In this document: in pieces, positions 50,401 to 59,190 of the stretch | How positions within the stretch are numbered: position 1 is the stretch's first letter | Layout of the letters: every line of letters starts with the position of its first letter | NCBI RefSeq assembly: GCF_021246445.1 | Contig: NZ_JAJQXW010000001.1 | Coordinates: forward strand, 744,001 to 808,000 | Source: Rhabdothermincola salaria | Lineage (GTDB): Bacteria; Actinomycetota; Acidimicrobiia; Acidimicrobiales; Acidimicrobilacustridaceae | Reading direction: 5' to 3' | DNA: 64,000 nt | Position numbers and translations under genes: made by a program | Notes under the pieces: generated by a model | Told to the model about the DNA's origin: nothing | The model's input: the letters and a program-made list of their open reading frames with translations, nothing else | Database searches by the model: none

Positions 50401-51446
50401 ATCCCGGGGCGCTGCCCCCGCACCTGCGCATGATCTTCCTGGTCGAGGACGACGACGGCACGGTCCTCGGGCAGGGCCGTGACCTGGCCGCGCTGCAGGC
50501 CGCGCTGGCCGAGCCCGTGCGCCGCGCGCTCGGGGACGCGGCGGGTGACCTGGAACGCCACGGGCTCACCACCTGGGAGGTGGGGGACCTCCCCCGACGG
50601 ATCGACAGGGAGGTGGGTGCCCACCGAGTACAGGCCTTCCCGGCGCTGGTGGACGAGGGCGACACCGTCGGGGTGGCGTTGTTCGACGACCCGGTGGCCC
50701 AGGGTCGGGCCATGTGGGCCGGTACCCGCCGCCTGCTCGCCCTGGCCACCGTCGTCGCCCGTCGGCGGGTGGAGTCCGGGCTCGGCAACCAGCAGCGTCT
50801 CGCGCTGGCGAGCAACCCCTACCCCCGTGGGTTCGATGCGCTCGTCGCCGATGCCCACACCACCGTCCTCGATGCCCTGCTCCGAGAGCGGGGTGGGCCG
50901 GGGTGGACGGCGCACGAGTACGAGTCCCTCCGGCTCCGAGCCGTCGACGAGGTCCCCGGCCGACTGCGGCAGCTGCTGGCCACCACCGCCCGGGTCCTGG
51001 CCCTCGGCCGGGTGGTCGGCCGTCGTCTGGAGGCCCTGGCCGGGGTGCCCGGCGTGGCCGCGGCCGTGGGCGACATGGAAGGCCAGCTCGAGGGGCTCGT
51101 GTACGAGGGCTTCATGGCCGCCACCGGGCCCGATCGCATGGCGGACGTCGAGCGCTACCTGCGGGCCATGGTGGTCCGTCTCGACAAGCTGGCCGATGGC
51201 GTGACCAGGGACGGGACCCACATGGCGTCGGTGCACCGGGTGGTGCAGCGCTACGCGGCCGTGCTCGATCGGGTGCCCCCCGGTGGACCCCTCGATGCGG
51301 AGCTCGAGGAGCTCGGCTGGGCGATCGAGGAGCTGCGCGTGAGTCTCTTCGCCCAGTCCCTCGGCACGGCCGGGCCGATATCGGAGAAGCGGGTGCTGCG
51401 GGCCCTCGCCGACGTGGAGCGCCGCGACGAGGGTGGACAGGGATAG
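47496..51446 (+). CDS. hrpA: ATP-dependent RNA helicase HrpA
   Basis: A 1316-residue DEAH-box helicase, the usual HrpA length. Walker A G-E-T-G-S-G-K-T-T near residue 69, DEAH box V-D-E-A-H-E-R-S near 166, and motif VI R-A-G-R-C-G-R. The helicase core is followed by the HA2 and OB-fold regions and the long HrpA-specific C-terminal domain. A Pro/Gly/Arg-rich insert (about residues 230-270) separates the two RecA-like domains and may be flexible. It likely rescues collided ribosomes or remodels mRNA. TATCCT ten bases before the ATG may be a short-leader promoter. Confidence 0.95.
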   Translation: MPDPAPRPRRRRPARRGRGSGAPLTPAAIERRRAAVPEVRYPEDLPVSQRRQDLADAIRDHQVVIVAGETGSGKTTQLPKICLELGRGVTGMIGHTQPRRLAARSVAARIAEELGVELGGAVGYAVRFTDQVSDSTLVKLMTDGILLNELQRDRELLAYDTIIVDEAHERSLNIDFILGYLAQLLPRRPDLKVIITSATIDPERFSEHFGGAPIIEVSGRTYPVEVRYRPYQVPPPKEAPAPPSSRPAGRRSRGPGGGGQGRRAPRRGGADVDQIDAIIDAVHELRREPEGDILVFLSGEREIRDAAEALRALDLPGTDVLALYGRLSSAEQHRVFEAHRGRRIVLATNVAETSITVPGIRYVIDTGLARISRFSTRQKVQRLPIEPVSQASAAQRAGRCGRVADGICIRLYAEEDFEDRPAFTEPEMLRTNLASVILQMTAIGLGDIEAFPFVDPPDRRAVADGVRLLEELGALAPDTDGPNRRLTDVGRAMARLPVDPRFARMIVEADRRGCLRELLVITAGLSIPDVRERPSDDAAEADALHARFADPTSDFLALVDLWRYLRDQQRSLSSSAFRRRCRQEHLNFLRVREWEDVHSQLRQVVASLDMAQNASPADTEQVHRSILSGLLSHVGQRDGESREYVGARHTRFAVFPGSALARKPPAWVMAAELVETSRLFARTVARIDPDWIEELAGDLVKRHHHEPHWSRKRAAAMVHERVTLYGLPIVEDRVVPLARIDAEQAHELFVRHALVGGDWPGRPGFVDENRALLAEVEELEHRFRRTDLVADEDDLDDAYRARVPPSVVSARHFDKWWKTTRRTDPDLFAFTLEDLVGDATDTLDEEAFPARWRQRDLELAMSYRFEPGTADDGAAVHIPLVVLNQVRAEGFDRLVPGLREELVTSLLRTLPKHLRKEVAPLPERARAVVATLAAAEPDGPLSGCAPLTTVIAEHLRHEVGAAVRPADLDPGALPPHLRMIFLVEDDDGTVLGQGRDLAALQAALAEPVRRALGDAAGDLERHGLTTWEVGDLPRRIDREVGAHRVQAFPALVDEGDTVGVALFDDPVAQGRAMWAGTRRLLALATVVARRRVESGLGNQQRLALASNPYPRGFDALVADAHTTVLDALLRERGGPGWTAHEYESLRLRAVDEVPGRLRQLLATTARVLALGRVVGRRLEALAGVPGVAAAVGDMEGQLEGLVYEGFMAATGPDRMADVERYLRAMVVRLDKLADGVTRDGTHMASVHRVVQRYAAVLDRVPPGGPLDAELEELGWAIEELRVSLFAQSLGTAGPISEKRVLRALADVERRDEGGQG

Positions 51447-51462
51447 GGAGGGGGGGTATGGT
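51434..51462 (+). promoter_or_regulatory. Promoter of the copper ATPase operon, leaderless, with G-tract spacer
   Basis: TGGACA (51434-51439, five of six consensus bases), a 17-base spacer and TATGGT (51457-51462), followed six bases later by the ATG at 51469. The -35 lies inside the last codons of hrpA. The spacer is a run of purines ending in seven G, then TATGG, resembling one half of operators bound by CsoR-type copper repressors as I remember them. Confidence 0.55.
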
Positions 51463-51468
51463 AAACGC

Positions 51469-51633
51469 ATGAGCACACGACGACGGCTGACCGGGTTCGC
51501 AGCAGTCCTCGCCCTGGCCTTCGGGATCGGCTGGGGCGTCGGTCAGGCCGTGGGCCCGTTCGGCGACGAGCCGACGGGACCCGCGCCCGCGTCGACCCCG
51601 GCCGATCCCGACCACGCGGGAGGCCACCGGTGA
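51469..51633 (+). CDS. Small membrane-anchored protein ahead of copper ATPase
   Basis: A 54-residue protein: basic start M-S-T-R-R-R, one membrane helix ([16 protein letters not shown]), then a Pro-rich polar tail ending D-H-A-G-G-H-R. The two terminal histidines could bind metal. Its stop codon overlaps the ATPase start (GTGA). It directly follows a strong leaderless promoter, which supports real expression. No known family. Confidence 0.65.
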   Translation: MSTRRRLTGFAAVLALAFGIGWGVGQAVGPFGDEPTGPAPASTPADPDHAGGHR

Positions 51634-53900
51634 GCATCGACGCCGACAGCCGATCCGATGCCGGCGACGCCGCGCCCGTCACCGTCGACCTGGCCGTCAC
51701 GGGCATGACCTGCGCCTCGTGCGCCAACCGCATCGAACGCCGGCTCAACAAGCTCGACGGGGTGTCCGCGTCGGTGAACTACGCGACCGAGAACGCCCAC
51801 GTGGTCGCCCCCGCCGGCACCGACCTCGATCGCCTGGTCGCCGAGGTCGAGGCTGCCGGCTACGGGGTGCGTGAACCGGCGCCGCCCTCCAACGCGCCGG
51901 GGGAGGGGCCGGGCCCGGAGCCGGAGGGACCGGATCCCACCCGGGCCCTGCGCGACCGCCTGGCGATCTCCGCCGCCCTCACGCTCCCCGTGCTGTTGAT
52001 GTCAATGGTCCCGGCTCTGCAGTTCGACAACTGGCAGTGGCTCTCGCTCACCCTGGCCGCCCCGGTCGTGGTCTGGGGGGCCTGGCCCTTCCACCGGGCC
52101 GCATGGGTCAACCTGCGCCACGGCGCCGCCACCATGGACACGCTGATCTCGGTCGGGACCCTGGCGGCGCTGGGGTGGTCGCTCTACGCCCTCTTCTTCG
52201 GAGGCGCCGGCGAGCCATCCATGCGCATGCCTTTCGAGCTCACCGTCCAGCGCGGCGAGGGCGACCACCACATCTACCTCGAGGTCGCGGCGGGCGTCAC
52301 CGTGTTCATCCTCGCCGGTCGCTACTTCGAGGCCCGGGCCAAGCGTCGCTCCGGGGCCGCCCTGCGAGCCCTGCTGGAGCTCGGCGCCAAGGACGTGGCC
52401 GTGCTCCGCGACGGCGTCGAGGTCCGCATCCCCACCGACGATCTGCGTGTCGGCGACCACTTCGTGGTCCGGCCCGGCGAGAAGATCGCCACCGACGGCG
52501 TGGTCACCGAGGGCACGTCGGCCGTCGACGCCTCCCTGCTCACCGGCGAGAGCGTGCCCGTCGAGGTGGCCCCCGGCGACGCCGTGATGGGTGCCACCGT
52601 CAACGCCGGAGGCCGACTCGTCGTGCGGGCCACCCGGGTGGGCGCCGACACCGCCCTGGCCCAGATCGGCCGGCTGGTCACCGAGGCCCAGAGCGGCAAG
52701 GCGCCGGTGCAGCGCCTGGCCGACCGGGTGTCGGGGGTGTTCGTGCCGGTCGTCATCACCCTCGCGGCGGCCACGCTCGGCTTCTGGCTGGGGACCGGCG
52801 AAGGGGCCACGGCCGCCTTCACCGCCGCAGTGGCGGTGCTCATCATCGCCTGCCCCTGCGCCCTCGGTCTGGCCACCCCCACCGCGCTGCTGGTGGGCAC
52901 CGGGCGGGGCGCCCAGATGGGCATCGTCATCAAGGGCCCGGAGATCCTCGAATCGACCCGCCGGGTCGACACCATCGTGCTCGACAAGACCGGCACCGTC
53001 ACCACCGGCCACATGGCCCTGGTCGAGGTCGTGGTCGCCGACGGCGAGGACCGCGGCGAGGTGCTGCGCCTGGTGGCCAGCGTCGAGGACGCCAGCGAGC
53101 ACCCCATCGCCCGAGCGATCGCCGACGGGGCGCGCCGGGAGCAGATGGCGTTGACCGCGCCGAGCGACTTCGCCAACACCCAGGGCCTGGGCGTGCAGGG
53201 CGTGGTCGACGGCCACGCCGTCGTCGCCGGGCGCGAGCGCTTCATGGCCGACTGGGGACTGCACCTCCCCGCGGAGCTCACGGCCGCCAAGGAGGCCGCC
53301 GAAGCGGCCGGGCGCACCCCGGTGCTGGCCGGGTGGGACGGACGGGCGCGTGCCGTGCTGGTGGTGGCCGACACCATCAAGCCCACCTCCGCCGAGGCGA
53401 TCCGCCAGCTGCGGAGCCTGGGTCTCGCCCCGGTGCTGCTCACCGGCGACAACCAGCGAGCCGCCGGCGCCGTGGCCGCCCAGCTCGGCATCGACGAGGT
53501 GGTCGCCGAAGTCCTGCCCGAGGACAAGGTGATGGTCGTGCGACGCCTGCAGGACGAGGGGCGGGTGGTGGCCATGGCCGGCGACGGCGTCAACGACGCC
53601 GCCGCTCTGGCCCAGTCCGATCTCGGCCTGGCCATGGGCACCGGGACCGACGTGGCCATCGAGGCCTCCGACCTCACGCTCGTGCGCGGGGACCTCACGG
53701 CCGCAGCCGACGCCATCCGCCTCTCGCGTCGCACGCTCGGCACCATCAAGGCCAACCTCTTCTGGGCGTTCGCCTACAACGTGGCGGCCATCCCGCTCGC
53801 CGCCGCCGGCCTGCTCAACCCCCTCATCGCCGGCGCCGCCATGGCCTTCTCGAGCGTGTTCGTCGTCTCCAACAGCCTGCGCCTCCGGCGCTTCCGCTGA
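51630..53900 (+). CDS. copA: Copper-type P1B ATPase
   Basis: A 756-residue heavy-metal pump. One N-terminal HMA domain with C28 and C31 in G-M-T-C-A-S-C, then transmembrane segments, the actuator motif L-T-G-E-S-V-P, the ion path I-A-C-P-C-A-L-G-L, phosphorylation D-K-T-G-T near residue 451, the S-E-H-P nucleotide site and G-D-G-V-N-D. The C-P-C motif predicts Cu+ export. GTG start overlapping the small gene. Confidence 0.93.
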   Translation: MSIDADSRSDAGDAAPVTVDLAVTGMTCASCANRIERRLNKLDGVSASVNYATENAHVVAPAGTDLDRLVAEVEAAGYGVREPAPPSNAPGEGPGPEPEGPDPTRALRDRLAISAALTLPVLLMSMVPALQFDNWQWLSLTLAAPVVVWGAWPFHRAAWVNLRHGAATMDTLISVGTLAALGWSLYALFFGGAGEPSMRMPFELTVQRGEGDHHIYLEVAAGVTVFILAGRYFEARAKRRSGAALRALLELGAKDVAVLRDGVEVRIPTDDLRVGDHFVVRPGEKIATDGVVTEGTSAVDASLLTGESVPVEVAPGDAVMGATVNAGGRLVVRATRVGADTALAQIGRLVTEAQSGKAPVQRLADRVSGVFVPVVITLAAATLGFWLGTGEGATAAFTAAVAVLIIACPCALGLATPTALLVGTGRGAQMGIVIKGPEILESTRRVDTIVLDKTGTVTTGHMALVEVVVADGEDRGEVLRLVASVEDASEHPIARAIADGARREQMALTAPSDFANTQGLGVQGVVDGHAVVAGRERFMADWGLHLPAELTAAKEAAEAAGRTPVLAGWDGRARAVLVVADTIKPTSAEAIRQLRSLGLAPVLLTGDNQRAAGAVAAQLGIDEVVAEVLPEDKVMVVRRLQDEGRVVAMAGDGVNDAAALAQSDLGLAMGTGTDVAIEASDLTLVRGDLTAAADAIRLSRRTLGTIKANLFWAFAYNVAAIPLAAAGLLNPLIAGAAMAFSSVFVVSNSLRLRRFR

Positions 53901-53979
53901 GGTACCCTCCCGGGTGCCCTCGGTGGCCTAACCTGCGACATCAGGCGGGCGTCGTGGCGGGGGGAGCCGGGGGGCACGC

Positions 53980-55986
53980 TTGGGGGCACAGAGCAGGACG
54001 TGGGGGCCGATGCTGGTCGCCGTCGGCGTCTCCCTCGTCGGGCTCGCCTTGGCGGCGAGCCTCGTCTACGACGACTTCCACCCCACCGTCGACCACGTGG
54101 TCTACGAGGCACAGGCTCGCGCCCTGCTCGACGGGTCGCTCACCCTCCCGAGCGACGATCCCGGAGGCCCGTTGGTGTTCACCGCCACGCGAGGCGATGG
54201 CCTGGTGCCCAAATACCTCCCCGGGACGGCGGTGCTGGGGGCGGCGAGCCACGCGGTGGTGGGGACGTTCGGACTGGCCTCCGTCGCCGCGATCGTGCTG
54301 CTCGTCGTGGCTGTGGGAGGGGTCGCTCGTCGGGTGGGCCTCGGACCTTGGGGGGCGGCGCTCGCCGGGGCCGCCGCCGGCCTGTCGCCGATGGTGCTCG
54401 CCCTCGACACCCGCCTGCTGAGCTACGTGCCGGGGGTGGCCCTCGGGGCCACGTCGCTGTGGGTGGTGTTGGCCGCCGTCGACCAGGAGCGCCTCCGGCT
54501 GTTGGTGGTCGCGGGTGCGGTGCTGGGGGCGACGTTGTTCTTCCGCCAGCTCGAGGCCGTGGCCTGGGGCCTCGTCATCGTGGGCTGGCTGGCGGTGACC
54601 TCCCGCTCGCGGCGGTGGCACGGCGGGGGCCCTCGGTCGACGGACGAGCCTTTCGGGCAGGCCCACCCCGGTGCCGGCCACATCGACGACGCCGCCCTCC
54701 CGACGGCCCCCGGGCGCCAGCGCCGCGAGCCATGGGACGCAGCGCTGGCGTTCGCGGCCGGGGCGGCGCCGGCCATCGTGGCGGTCGTGGTCACGACCTG
54801 GGTGCTCACCGGTTCGCCGCTGCGGCCCCCGTTCGTCTTCGTGTCGCCCGACGACGGCCCCGGGTTCGGCCTGCGCCGTGCCCTCGACACCGATCCGTTC
54901 ATGGGCTTCGACCTCCTGGGTGGGCTTTGGGCGGCGGTGGTCGGCGCCGGCCTGCTGCTCCCGTGGACGGCAGTGGGGTCGGCCCTGGCGGTGGGTGCGG
55001 CGGTGGCGGTGTGGCGGTTCGGAAGCAACCCCGCAGTCGTGCTGCTGGTGGCTCTCGGAGCAGTCGTCCCGCTCGCGTATGCGGTGCAGTGGTCGCACAA
55101 GAACGCGCTGCGGGGTGGCCACTACGACGCCGTGGGCCCCTTCTACCTGCTCTGGGTGGTGCCTCCGCTGGCCGTCCTGGGTCTGCTCGGCCTGCGCGCC
55201 GTGCGCCCTCGCCTGCTGGTGGGGGCGCTCGTGGTCGGCGCGCTGGCGGTCCAGGCGACGGTGTTGTGGGCACCGGTCAGCCGCCAGCTCCAGCTGGCGG
55301 ACGCGTGGGCGGCGTTCGATGCGGAGCTCTCCGCGACGGAGAAGCCGGCGCTGGTCCTGCTCGAGTCGCGCCACCGGGGCAAGCCGTTCGACGACGTGGC
55401 GAGCGATTCCGGCTCGGTCGTCGCCGTCCCCGCGGAGGACCCCGGCCCGATCTTCGACGCCGTCGAGCGGTGGCCGGGGCGCCACACCTTCGTCGCGTTG
55501 ACCGAGCTCGAATCCGTCGAGGGCCGCGACGTCTCGGTACCGCAGCTGCACGAGGTGGCCGTCTCTGCCTGGGCGACCGCACACGAGGGACGCGTGGCCG
55601 TGGGCTGCGCCGGCGCGCCCCGCGGGGCTGCCGCCGAGGTGGTGCTCCGCCCGACGGGCGACATCGCCAACCCACCGACGGGCGCCACGACGGTGCCCTG
55701 CGGCTCGGTCGTGGCACTGTCGGTGCGGGCCGACGAGGTGGTGCTGGTCGTCGAGGGGGAGCCCCGTGGTCGGGTGGAGCTCGCCGAAGGCGCCACGAGC
55801 GTGAGCCTCTGCGCCGGGGACCCCACGAGCCCGGCGCGGCGGGCCGCGTGCCGGCGCGTGGCCGTGCAGCGCGAGGGCGACCGGACCCGATGGGTGCTTC
55901 CCGGTCGCCTCGACGCCGATGCCGGCATCCGGGGAGTGCGCGATCTGGTGGGAGCGATCGAAGCGACCACGACGTCCCGCCGCTGA
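53980..55986 (+). CDS. Polytopic membrane protein, glycosyltransferase-39-like
   Basis: About 668 residues. The first 440 form about ten transmembrane helices, with an early extracytoplasmic acidic loop [10 protein letters not shown] typical of GT-C glycosyltransferases and phosphodolichol-linked mannosyltransferases. A C-terminal soluble domain of about 200 residues follows. The start is TTG at 53980 or ATG at 54010; neither is decisive. It may transfer a polyprenyl-linked sugar to the envelope. Assignment rests on topology and the D-D motif only. Confidence 0.65.
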   Translation: MGAQSRTWGPMLVAVGVSLVGLALAASLVYDDFHPTVDHVVYEAQARALLDGSLTLPSDDPGGPLVFTATRGDGLVPKYLPGTAVLGAASHAVVGTFGLASVAAIVLLVVAVGGVARRVGLGPWGAALAGAAAGLSPMVLALDTRLLSYVPGVALGATSLWVVLAAVDQERLRLLVVAGAVLGATLFFRQLEAVAWGLVIVGWLAVTSRSRRWHGGGPRSTDEPFGQAHPGAGHIDDAALPTAPGRQRREPWDAALAFAAGAAPAIVAVVVTTWVLTGSPLRPPFVFVSPDDGPGFGLRRALDTDPFMGFDLLGGLWAAVVGAGLLLPWTAVGSALAVGAAVAVWRFGSNPAVVLLVALGAVVPLAYAVQWSHKNALRGGHYDAVGPFYLLWVVPPLAVLGLLGLRAVRPRLLVGALVVGALAVQATVLWAPVSRQLQLADAWAAFDAELSATEKPALVLLESRHRGKPFDDVASDSGSVVAVPAEDPGPIFDAVERWPGRHTFVALTELESVEGRDVSVPQLHEVAVSAWATAHEGRVAVGCAGAPRGAAAEVVLRPTGDIANPPTGATTVPCGSVVALSVRADEVVLVVEGEPRGRVELAEGATSVSLCAGDPTSPARRAACRRVAVQREGDRTRWVLPGRLDADAGIRGVRDLVGAIEATTTSRR

Positions 55987-56008
55987 CGCGCCACGGTGGC
56001 GGCGGAGA

Positions 56009-56085
56009 GGAAATTCGCAGATTTCCGTCATCCGCGACGAAGGGCGGTTCCGAAGAAATCACGTGGGTCGGGAATTAGCGCTAAT
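56009..56085. promoter_or_regulatory. AT-rich region with two inverted repeats upstream of the fasciclin gene
   Basis: GGAAAT-N6-ATTTCC at 56009-56026 and a perfect 12-base palindrome ATTAGCGCTAAT at 56074-56085 stand in a stretch unusually AT-rich for this window. They are probable regulator sites for the lipoprotein gene that starts 49 bases on. Confidence 0.4.
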
Positions 56086-56134
56086 CACGGCCGGTTCACA
56101 CCCACCACACACCGATAACTGGAGGAACCCCCCG

Positions 56135-56713
56135 ATGAAGCTCAAGACCCCTGTCCTCGCCGCCGCCGTCTCGCTGGCGCTGTTCGCCGGCGCGTGCAGC
56201 AGCGATTCCGACGACGACGCCGCCACCACCACCACGGCCGCCGAATCCTCGGAGACCACCATGGCCGAGACCGAGGAGATGGAAGCCAGCGAGACGATCG
56301 TCGAGATCGCCGCCGGCAACGACGACTTCTCCACCCTCGTAGCCGCGCTCGAGGCCGCTGATCTGGTCGACACCCTCTCGGGTGACGGCCCCTTCACCGT
56401 GTTCGCCCCCACCAACGAGGCGTTCGAGGCGCTGCCCGAGGGCACCGTCGAGACTCTCCTCGAGCCCGAGAACATCGAGCAGCTCCAGGCCGTGCTGACC
56501 TACCACGTGGTCGCCGGTGAGGTCATGGCCGCCGACGTCGAGCCCGGTGAGGTCACCACGGTCGAGGGTGGCACCTTCACCATCTCGGTCGAGGACGGCA
56601 ACGTCTTCATCACCGACGCCGAGGGTGGCCAGGCCCAGGTCGTCACGACCGACATCGTGGGCTCCAACGGCGTGATCCACGTGATCGACGCCGTGCTGCT
56701 GCCCGGCTCCTGA
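56135..56713 (+). CDS. Fasciclin (FAS1)-domain lipoprotein
   Basis: A 192-residue cell-surface adhesion-type protein. GGAGGA lies eight bases before the ATG. Residues 1-22 are a signal peptide ending F-A-G-A-C (lipobox). A Thr/Glu-rich acidic linker (25-60) leads to one FAS1 domain with [22 protein letters not shown] and [13 protein letters not shown], the family's H1 and H2 motifs. A strong terminator-like hairpin follows at 56775. Monocistronic. Confidence 0.92.
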   Translation: MKLKTPVLAAAVSLALFAGACSSDSDDDAATTTTAAESSETTMAETEEMEASETIVEIAAGNDDFSTLVAALEAADLVDTLSGDGPFTVFAPTNEAFEALPEGTVETLLEPENIEQLQAVLTYHVVAGEVMAADVEPGEVTTVEGGTFTISVEDGNVFITDAEGGQAQVVTTDIVGSNGVIHVIDAVLLPGS

Positions 56714-56774
56714 GCCAGGACCGTGGGACAACGGCGCCAGCTTCCCCGCTCAGGCTGAGCGACGGACCCACGAC

Positions 56775-56806
56775 GACAGGGCCGGACCCCAGGGTCCGGC
56801 CCTGTC
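56775..56806 (+). terminator. Terminator hairpin after the fasciclin gene
   Basis: A perfect 14-bp stem (GACAGGGCCGGACC and complement) with a CCAG loop lies 62 bases after the stop codon. There is no T-tract, but it is the longest perfect GC stem in this intergenic stretch. Confidence 0.6.
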
Positions 56807-56894
56807 CCGCGCCCGGCCCCGTCCGGCAGCCCGGACCCACCCCGTACAGTGAGGCCGCCCCGCACGAAGGGGCGTCGATCGGGAGGGGCGACAC

Positions 56895-58376
56895 GTGGCG
56901 ACGAGGAACGGTGAGCCAGAGGCGCGGGCCATGCTCGAGGGGTTGGCCGGTCGGGGGCTGTTGATCGACGGCGACTGGGCCGGTCCCGGACGCGGGGGGA
57001 CCTACGCCCACCACGATCCCGCCACCGGTCGCCACCAGGCCGATGTGGGCCTGGCCAGCGCCCGGGAGGTGGACGATGCGGTCCGTGCCGCCCGCGCCGC
57101 GTTTCCCTCCTGGCGGCGCACGCCTCCGCACCGACGCGCCGCCGTACTGGCCCGTCTGGCCGACCTGCTCGACGAGCACGCCGCGTCGTCGGCGGCACTC
57201 AACGCCCTCGACAACGGCACCCCCGTGAGCGCCATGCCGTCGGGCCACTACGCCGCCAGCTGGACGCGCTACTACGCGGGGTGGGTCGACAAGCTCGACG
57301 GTGAGGTGCTCCCGGTCCACGACACCGGAGCGCTGGACTACACCCGCACCGAGCCCTACGGCGTCGTGGCCGCCATCGTGCCCTGGAACGGCCCGATGAT
57401 GGGGATGGGCCAGAAGGTGGCGCCCGCCCTGGCCGCCGGCAACACGGTGGTGGTCAAGCCACCCGAACTGGCCCCCTTCGGCGCGCTGCGCTTCGCCGAG
57501 CTGGCCCTGGAGGCCGGTCTGCCCGCCGGCGTGCTCAACGTCGTACCGGGCGGAGCGGCGACGGGCCAGGCGCTGGTCGGACACCCCGGCGTGGCCAAGA
57601 TCAGCTTCACCGGCGGCACCGCGACCGCTCGCGAGGTCATGGCGATCGCGGCTCGCCACTGCACCCCGTTGGCCCTCGAACTCGGGGGCAAGTCGGCCAA
57701 CATCGTCTTCGCGGATGCCGACCTCGACACGGCCGTGCCCGTCGCTGCCGTGCTCGGCGCCGGGTTGCTGAGTGGGCAGGGGTGTGCCCTGCCCACCCGG
57801 CTCTACGTCGACGAGCGCGTGGTCGACGAGGTGGTGGCGCGAGTGGTGGCTCAGGTCGAGTCGCTCCCGATCGGCGATCCACTCGACCCCTCCACCCTCG
57901 TCGGACCCCTGGTCAACCAGGCCGCGTGCACCCGGGTGCTCGGAGTGATCGAGCGAGCCCACGCCGATGGGGCCCGCCTCGCCACCGGCGGGCGACGACT
58001 CGCCGACACCCTCGAGGAGGGCTACTACGTGGCCCCGACCGTGTTCTGCGACGTCGACCAGCACAGCGACCTGGCAACCCAGGAGGTGTTCGGGCCGGTG
58101 CTCGCCGTCCTGCCCTTCGCCGACGAGGACGAGGTGGTCTCCCGGGCCAACGACAGCGCGTTCGGGCTGGCGGCCTACCTTCACACCCGGGACCTGTCGC
58201 GAGCCCTGCGGCTGGTGGAAGCGCTCGAGGTGGGCACCGTCACGGTGAACGGCTTCCCCCCGATGTCGCCGTCGGCCCCGTTCGGCGGCATGAAGGCCAG
58301 CGGCTTCGGTCGCGAAGGGGGGCGAGCTGGCATCGAGGAGTTCGTGCAGCGCAAGAACGTCACCCTGCGCTACTGA
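56895..58376 (+). CDS. Aldehyde dehydrogenase family protein
   Basis: A 493-residue NAD(P)-dependent enzyme oxidising aldehydes to acids. Catalytic Glu in L-E-L-G-G-K-S and catalytic Cys in S-G-Q-G-C-A-L-P-T; coenzyme segment P-W-N-G-P and V-V-V-K-P-P-E-L. It has a GTG start behind GGGAGGGG. The substrate is unknown. A TACAGT element at the 5' end of the intergenic leader may be its -10. Confidence 0.92.
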   Translation: MATRNGEPEARAMLEGLAGRGLLIDGDWAGPGRGGTYAHHDPATGRHQADVGLASAREVDDAVRAARAAFPSWRRTPPHRRAAVLARLADLLDEHAASSAALNALDNGTPVSAMPSGHYAASWTRYYAGWVDKLDGEVLPVHDTGALDYTRTEPYGVVAAIVPWNGPMMGMGQKVAPALAAGNTVVVKPPELAPFGALRFAELALEAGLPAGVLNVVPGGAATGQALVGHPGVAKISFTGGTATAREVMAIAARHCTPLALELGGKSANIVFADADLDTAVPVAAVLGAGLLSGQGCALPTRLYVDERVVDEVVARVVAQVESLPIGDPLDPSTLVGPLVNQAACTRVLGVIERAHADGARLATGGRRLADTLEEGYYVAPTVFCDVDQHSDLATQEVFGPVLAVLPFADEDEVVSRANDSAFGLAAYLHTRDLSRALRLVEALEVGTVTVNGFPPMSPSAPFGGMKASGFGREGGRAGIEEFVQRKNVTLRY

Positions 58377-58538
58377 GCGGCCGTCCGCCGATTCGATGAC
58401 GCTCGGCCTCGGGATCGACCGCGAAACGGCGCGACAGCCCTACGGTGACGTATGACCGCAGCCGTTCGGGATGACCTCACCGGTGCGGCTGGTTGTACCT
58501 CTCACGACGCAAGATCCGACCAGGAAGGCGACACCCAC

Positions 58539-58790
58539 ATGCTCGACACGGTCTCCACCACGGTCAACACCGGCCTCGACTCCCTCGTGGCCCTCGTGGC
58601 CGACGCCGAGGCGGCCGGCGACATGCTGTTGTCGTCGAACCGGCTGGTCGACGCCCTGCTCGACGCCCGGGCCGAGACCACGGGTCCGGCCACGGACGCC
58701 GTCGACGACGCCCTGCGGGCGTCCGCGCACCGCCAGGTCGTCCCGGTCGACGAAGCGGTCGAGTTCGTGGCTGCCGTCCGGGCCGCCTGA
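58539..58790 (+). CDS. Hypothetical small helical protein
   Basis: An 83-residue protein I do not recognise, M-L-D-T-V-S-T-T-V-N at the N terminus, rich in Ala and Asp and predicted largely helical. AGGAAGG lies about ten bases before the ATG; an earlier in-frame ATG at 58452 lacks one. It is followed by the convergent cytochrome gene. Confidence 0.5.
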   Translation: MLDTVSTTVNTGLDSLVALVADAEAAGDMLLSSNRLVDALLDARAETTGPATDAVDDALRASAHRQVVPVDEAVEFVAAVRAA

Positions 58791-58812
58791 CCGACCCGCA
58801 ACAGACCGGTGG

Positions 58813-59190
58813 TCAGCGCCGGTAGGTGACCACGTAGTCGACGATGGCGTCGATCTCGTCGTCGTCGAGAGTCGTCTCGTAGGCGGGCATGCCCGACTCG
58901 AAGCGACCCACGCGCACGGCGTCCTCCACCAGCACGGGATCGGGATCGAGCGCGACGAGATCCGCCCCGGTGCCTCCCGGTCGGTGGCAGGTGCCGCAGT
59001 GCTCGGCGAAGAGCGCGGCGCCGGTCACCGCGCTGTGAGCCTCGCCCATCGCCGGTCCCCGGCCGGGCTCGGCCGAGGACCCGCACCCGGTGGCGACGAG
59101 GGCGACCAGAGCCAGGGCGACCGCGACGGGCTCCCGTCGGCGTCGCAACCGCAGGCCCCGCCAGGCTCGGGTCGGATCAGGCGCCGGCAT
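58813..59190 (-). CDS. Lipoprotein c-type cytochrome
   Basis: A 125-residue monohaem cytochrome c. The N-terminal membrane segment ends in a lipobox V-A-T-G-C36; haem is attached at C65-G-T-C68-H69 and the axial methionine is probably M101 in G-M-P-A-Y-E. It overlaps the end of the redoxin selenoprotein gene by 14 bases, so the two are coupled. It may receive or donate electrons at the outer face of the membrane. No oxidase is next to it, but cydAB is within 30 kb. Confidence 0.88.
   Translation of the reverse strand: MPAPDPTRAWRGLRLRRRREPVAVALALVALVATGCGSSAEPGRGPAMGEAHSAVTGAALFAEHCGTCHRPGGTGADLVALDPDPVLVEDAVRVGRFESGMPAYETTLDDDEIDAIVDYVVTYRR

Noticed and set aside
53901-53918. GGTACCC/GGGTGCC hairpin after copA
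   Set aside because: Only seven base pairs including a wobble; too weak to list as a terminator.
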